Below, piece after piece: positions 6,300 through 7,280 of a DNA stretch of 7,280 nt. Each line of letters opens with the position of its first letter. Within the stretch, counting starts at the first letter, position 1. The notes under the pieces were generated by a model. The model was not told the DNA's origin. It ran no database searches and saw only the letters and a program-made list of their open reading frames with translations. The stretch spans positions 1-7,280 of the forward strand of contig JAQTVX010000105.1 in assembly GCA_028706585.1 (NCBI GenBank), read 5' to 3'. The position numbers were made by a program, and so were the translations under genes. The stretch is from Candidatus Krumholzibacteriia bacterium. Its GTDB lineage: Bacteria > Krumholzibacteriota > Krumholzibacteriia > Krumholzibacteriales > Krumholzibacteriaceae.

Positions 6300-6313
6300 G
6301 CAGGATCCCCTGC
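6300..6313 (-). repeat. Short hairpin next to the LysM gene ribosome binding site
   Basis: GCAGG and CCTGC with a four-base loop form a perfect five-bp stem in the 23-base gap, starting within the stop codon of the small lipoprotein gene and ending directly against AAGGAG (6299-6294). It might affect ribosome loading on the LysM gene. It is short, so chance occurrence is quite possible. Confidence 0.3.
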
Positions 6314-6603
6314 TACTCCCTACCGCTCCCCTTCTTGAGCTCGTGAACTTTCTTCTTGAGCTCCGCCGGTTTATCTTTGACCTGTTCGATATCCTTCTGC
6401 TTGTCGGAGAGTTTTTTCTCTAGGTCGACGACGTTCTTGCCGGTCTCCGCTGCCTCCTGCTCATACGTTTCCGCATCGAGCCGGGTCTCGTCCAGGGTTA
6501 CAAGGCTCGTCCGGCACGGCGCAGCTTCCCGACATCCTCCCGACAGGAACGCAACCCCGAAAAGGAGGAAAAACAGCAAGATCCCGATCCCGCGTAATTT
6601 CAT
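6313..6603 (-). CDS. Small coiled-coil lipoprotein, function unknown
   Basis: The protein has 96 residues and I do not recognise its family. It starts with a basic residue pair and a hydrophobic stretch (MKLRGIGILLFFLLFGVAFL) followed by SGGC, so Cys24 is the likely lipidated residue. The match to the lipobox is imperfect because Ser is at -3. The mature part is short and highly charged. Residues about 45-92 (EQEAAETGKNVVDLEKKL, DKQKDIEQVKDKP) have the Lys/Glu-rich heptad character of a coiled coil and end in a very basic tail. Size and layout recall Lpp-like or other small periplasmic spacer lipoproteins, but no Lpp motif is visible. The ATG at 6603 has AAGGAGG ten bases upstream. It directly precedes the LysM gene and probably shares its transcript, so a common envelope role is an inference from position. 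Confidence 0.75.
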   Translation of the reverse strand: MKLRGIGILLFFLLFGVAFLSGGCREAAPCRTSLVTLDETRLDAETYEQEAAETGKNVVDLEKKLSDKQKDIEQVKDKPAELKKKVHELKKGSGRE

Positions 6604-6647
6604 AACTCGAATTCCTCCTTGCGTTTAGAAATCAGAATCTTCTTCAT
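6600..6647 (-). other. Possible 15-codon leader ORF before the small lipoprotein gene
   Basis: An ATG at 6647-6645 opens a frame encoding MKKILISKRKEEFEL and ends in a TGA that overlaps the lipoprotein start as ATGA. The ribosome binding site of the lipoprotein gene lies inside it. No Shine-Dalgarno sequence precedes this ATG, so it would have to be leaderless or weakly translated. The overlap is typical of coupled genes, but a frame this short may be chance. Confidence 0.2.
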
Positions 6648-6676
6648 ACGTTAATAATGATATCGCTCAAAGTCAA
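6648..6676 (-). promoter_or_regulatory. Candidate promoter for the lipoprotein/LysM genes
   Basis: The 121-base gap after aspS is clearly richer in A/T than its surroundings. On the minus strand TTGACT (6676-6671) is a good -35 match. With a 17-base spacer the -10 position reads TAACGT (6653-6648), a poor match; TATTAA (6656-6651) is better but only 14 bases away. A promoter in this gap is likely from context, but its exact elements are not convincing. I see no hairpin plus T-run terminator for aspS here, although T-runs occur at about 6690-6694 and 6679-6684. Confidence 0.3.
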
Positions 6677-6724
6677 GGAAAAAGCCGATAAAAATTCATC
6701 CGCGTCCGACTCGAGCGTCTCTGC

Positions 6725-7280
6725 CTACCTGCTCTGCTCCTCCCTTGCCACACGAATGTGCAGATCGTCGAGAACTTCCTGCTCGACCTCCGAAGGCGCC
6801 CCCTCCATGAGGGAGGTCCCGCTCTGCGTCTTCGGAAAGGCTATGAAGTCGCGTATCGTGGTTCCTCCACACATGATCATGGTCAACCGATCGACCCCGA
6901 TGGCGATACCTCCGTGCGGCGGCGCCCCGTATTGAAACGCCTCGAGAAGGAATCCAAACTTGCTGTTCGCCTCTTCCTTGGATATGCCGATGATCCCGAA
7001 GAGGCTCTCCTGAAGCTCCCGGTAGTGTATACGGATGCTTCCGGAGCCGAGCTCGGTTCCGTTGCAGACGAGATCGTAGAGATGTCCGCGAACCATCCCG
7101 GGCTCGGTCGCGAGGTATGGAAGATCCTCCTCCAGAGGCATCGAGAATATGTGATGGGCCGGTTCCCACCCGCCCTTCTCCGCGGGAACGAAGAGCGGGA
7201 ATCGATTGACCCAGAGGAACCGGTAGCCCTCAGCGCCTTCGAGGAGGTGATTCCTTCCGAGATGGAGTCTGAGTTCGCCG
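6725..7280 (-). CDS. aspS: Aspartyl-tRNA synthetase, C-terminal part (5' end cut by window edge)
   Basis: The frame is open to the right edge, so the N-terminal anticodon-binding domain, motif 1, motif 2 and most of the GAD insertion are outside. The visible 184 residues start GELRLHLG and include FLWVNRFPLF (22-31), HHIFSMP (43-49), GHLYDLVCNGTELGSGS (65-81) with RIH after it, AFQYGAPPHGG (114-124), class II motif 3 GIAIGVDRL (124-132, Arg131 contacting ATP by family knowledge) and IRDFIAFPKTQSGTS (142-156). The end EGAPSEVEQEVLDDLHIRV is the usual bacterial-type C-terminus. The enzyme charges tRNA-Asp in the cytosol. Whether it also charges tRNA-Asn depends on regions outside the window. 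It lies upstream of the lipoprotein genes on the same strand, with a 121-base gap that suggests a separate downstream transcription unit or an internal promoter. Confidence 0.95.
   Translation of the reverse strand, partial: GELRLHLGRNHLLEGAEGYRFLWVNRFPLFVPAEKGGWEPAHHIFSMPLEEDLPYLATEPGMVRGHLYDLVCNGTELGSGSIRIHYRELQESLFGIIGISKEEANSKFGFLLEAFQYGAPPHGGIAIGVDRLTMIMCGGTTIRDFIAFPKTQSGTSLMEGAPSEVEQEVLDDLHIRVAREEQSR

Noticed and set aside
6677..6724. Terminator directly after aspS
   Set aside because: T-runs are present, but I found no convincing stem in front of them; the best pairing (CGGAT with ATCGG) has a mismatch.
1..7280. Mobile element, CRISPR array, tRNA/rRNA or defence system
   Set aside because: I saw no transposase, integrase, direct-repeat array, tRNA-like cloverleaf or defence-type domain; all eight genes have housekeeping or envelope-type features.

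Overview
The window holds eight protein-coding genes. All are on the minus strand, so the gene order reads from right to left. The sequence is GC-rich with compact spacing, and two products carry lipoprotein signal peptides. It looks like a chromosomal segment of a diderm (Gram-negative-type) bacterium. The mix of phoH/ybeY/corC-type genes with a PgpH-type HD phosphodiesterase and a DUF502 protein suggests a less-studied, possibly uncultured phylum (FCB-like lineages are my guess). I cannot place it from sequence alone. I see no RNA genes, insertion sequences, CRISPR arrays or prophage genes, and no non-coding stretch longer than about 125 bases.

Layout in the direction of transcription: (1) 7280-6725, the C-terminal part of aspartyl-tRNA synthetase, cut by the window edge. 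(2) 6724-6604, an AT-richer gap with a candidate promoter and a possible 15-codon leader ORF. (3) 6603-6313, a small coiled-coil lipoprotein. (4) 6289-5579, a lipoprotein-like protein with a coiled coil and two tandem LysM domains. (5) 5578-5495, an 84-base gap dominated by a perfect 14-bp hairpin. (6) 5494-4436, PhoH/YbeZ ATPase. (7) 4443-2206, a 7TMR-HDED/HD phosphodiesterase (PgpH/YqfF family). (8) 2209-1751, YbeY endoribonuclease. (9) 1705-485, a CorC/HlyC-type CBS membrane protein. (10) 503 to the left edge, a DUF502 membrane protein cut at its C-terminus.

From phoH onward the genes overlap or nearly touch: 8 bases for phoH/pgpH, 4 for pgpH/ybeY, a 45-base gap for ybeY/corC, and 19 bases of overlap for corC/DUF502. 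They form a translationally coupled operon. The phoH-ybeY-corC order matches ybeZ-ybeY-ybeX of Escherichia coli, which serves ribosomal RNA processing and quality control plus a CBS-domain membrane partner. The pgpH insertion places cyclic-di-AMP turnover in the same transcript. The two upstream lipoproteins probably act in the envelope at peptidoglycan.

This is largely a conserved housekeeping region and I found no new defence or mobile system. The most notable points are the strong hairpin before phoH, smaller hairpins at most of the other junctions, a CorC homologue whose membrane domain has lost the usual GExxPK-type motif, a YbeY with unusual active-region residues, and the little-studied lipoprotein/LysM pair.
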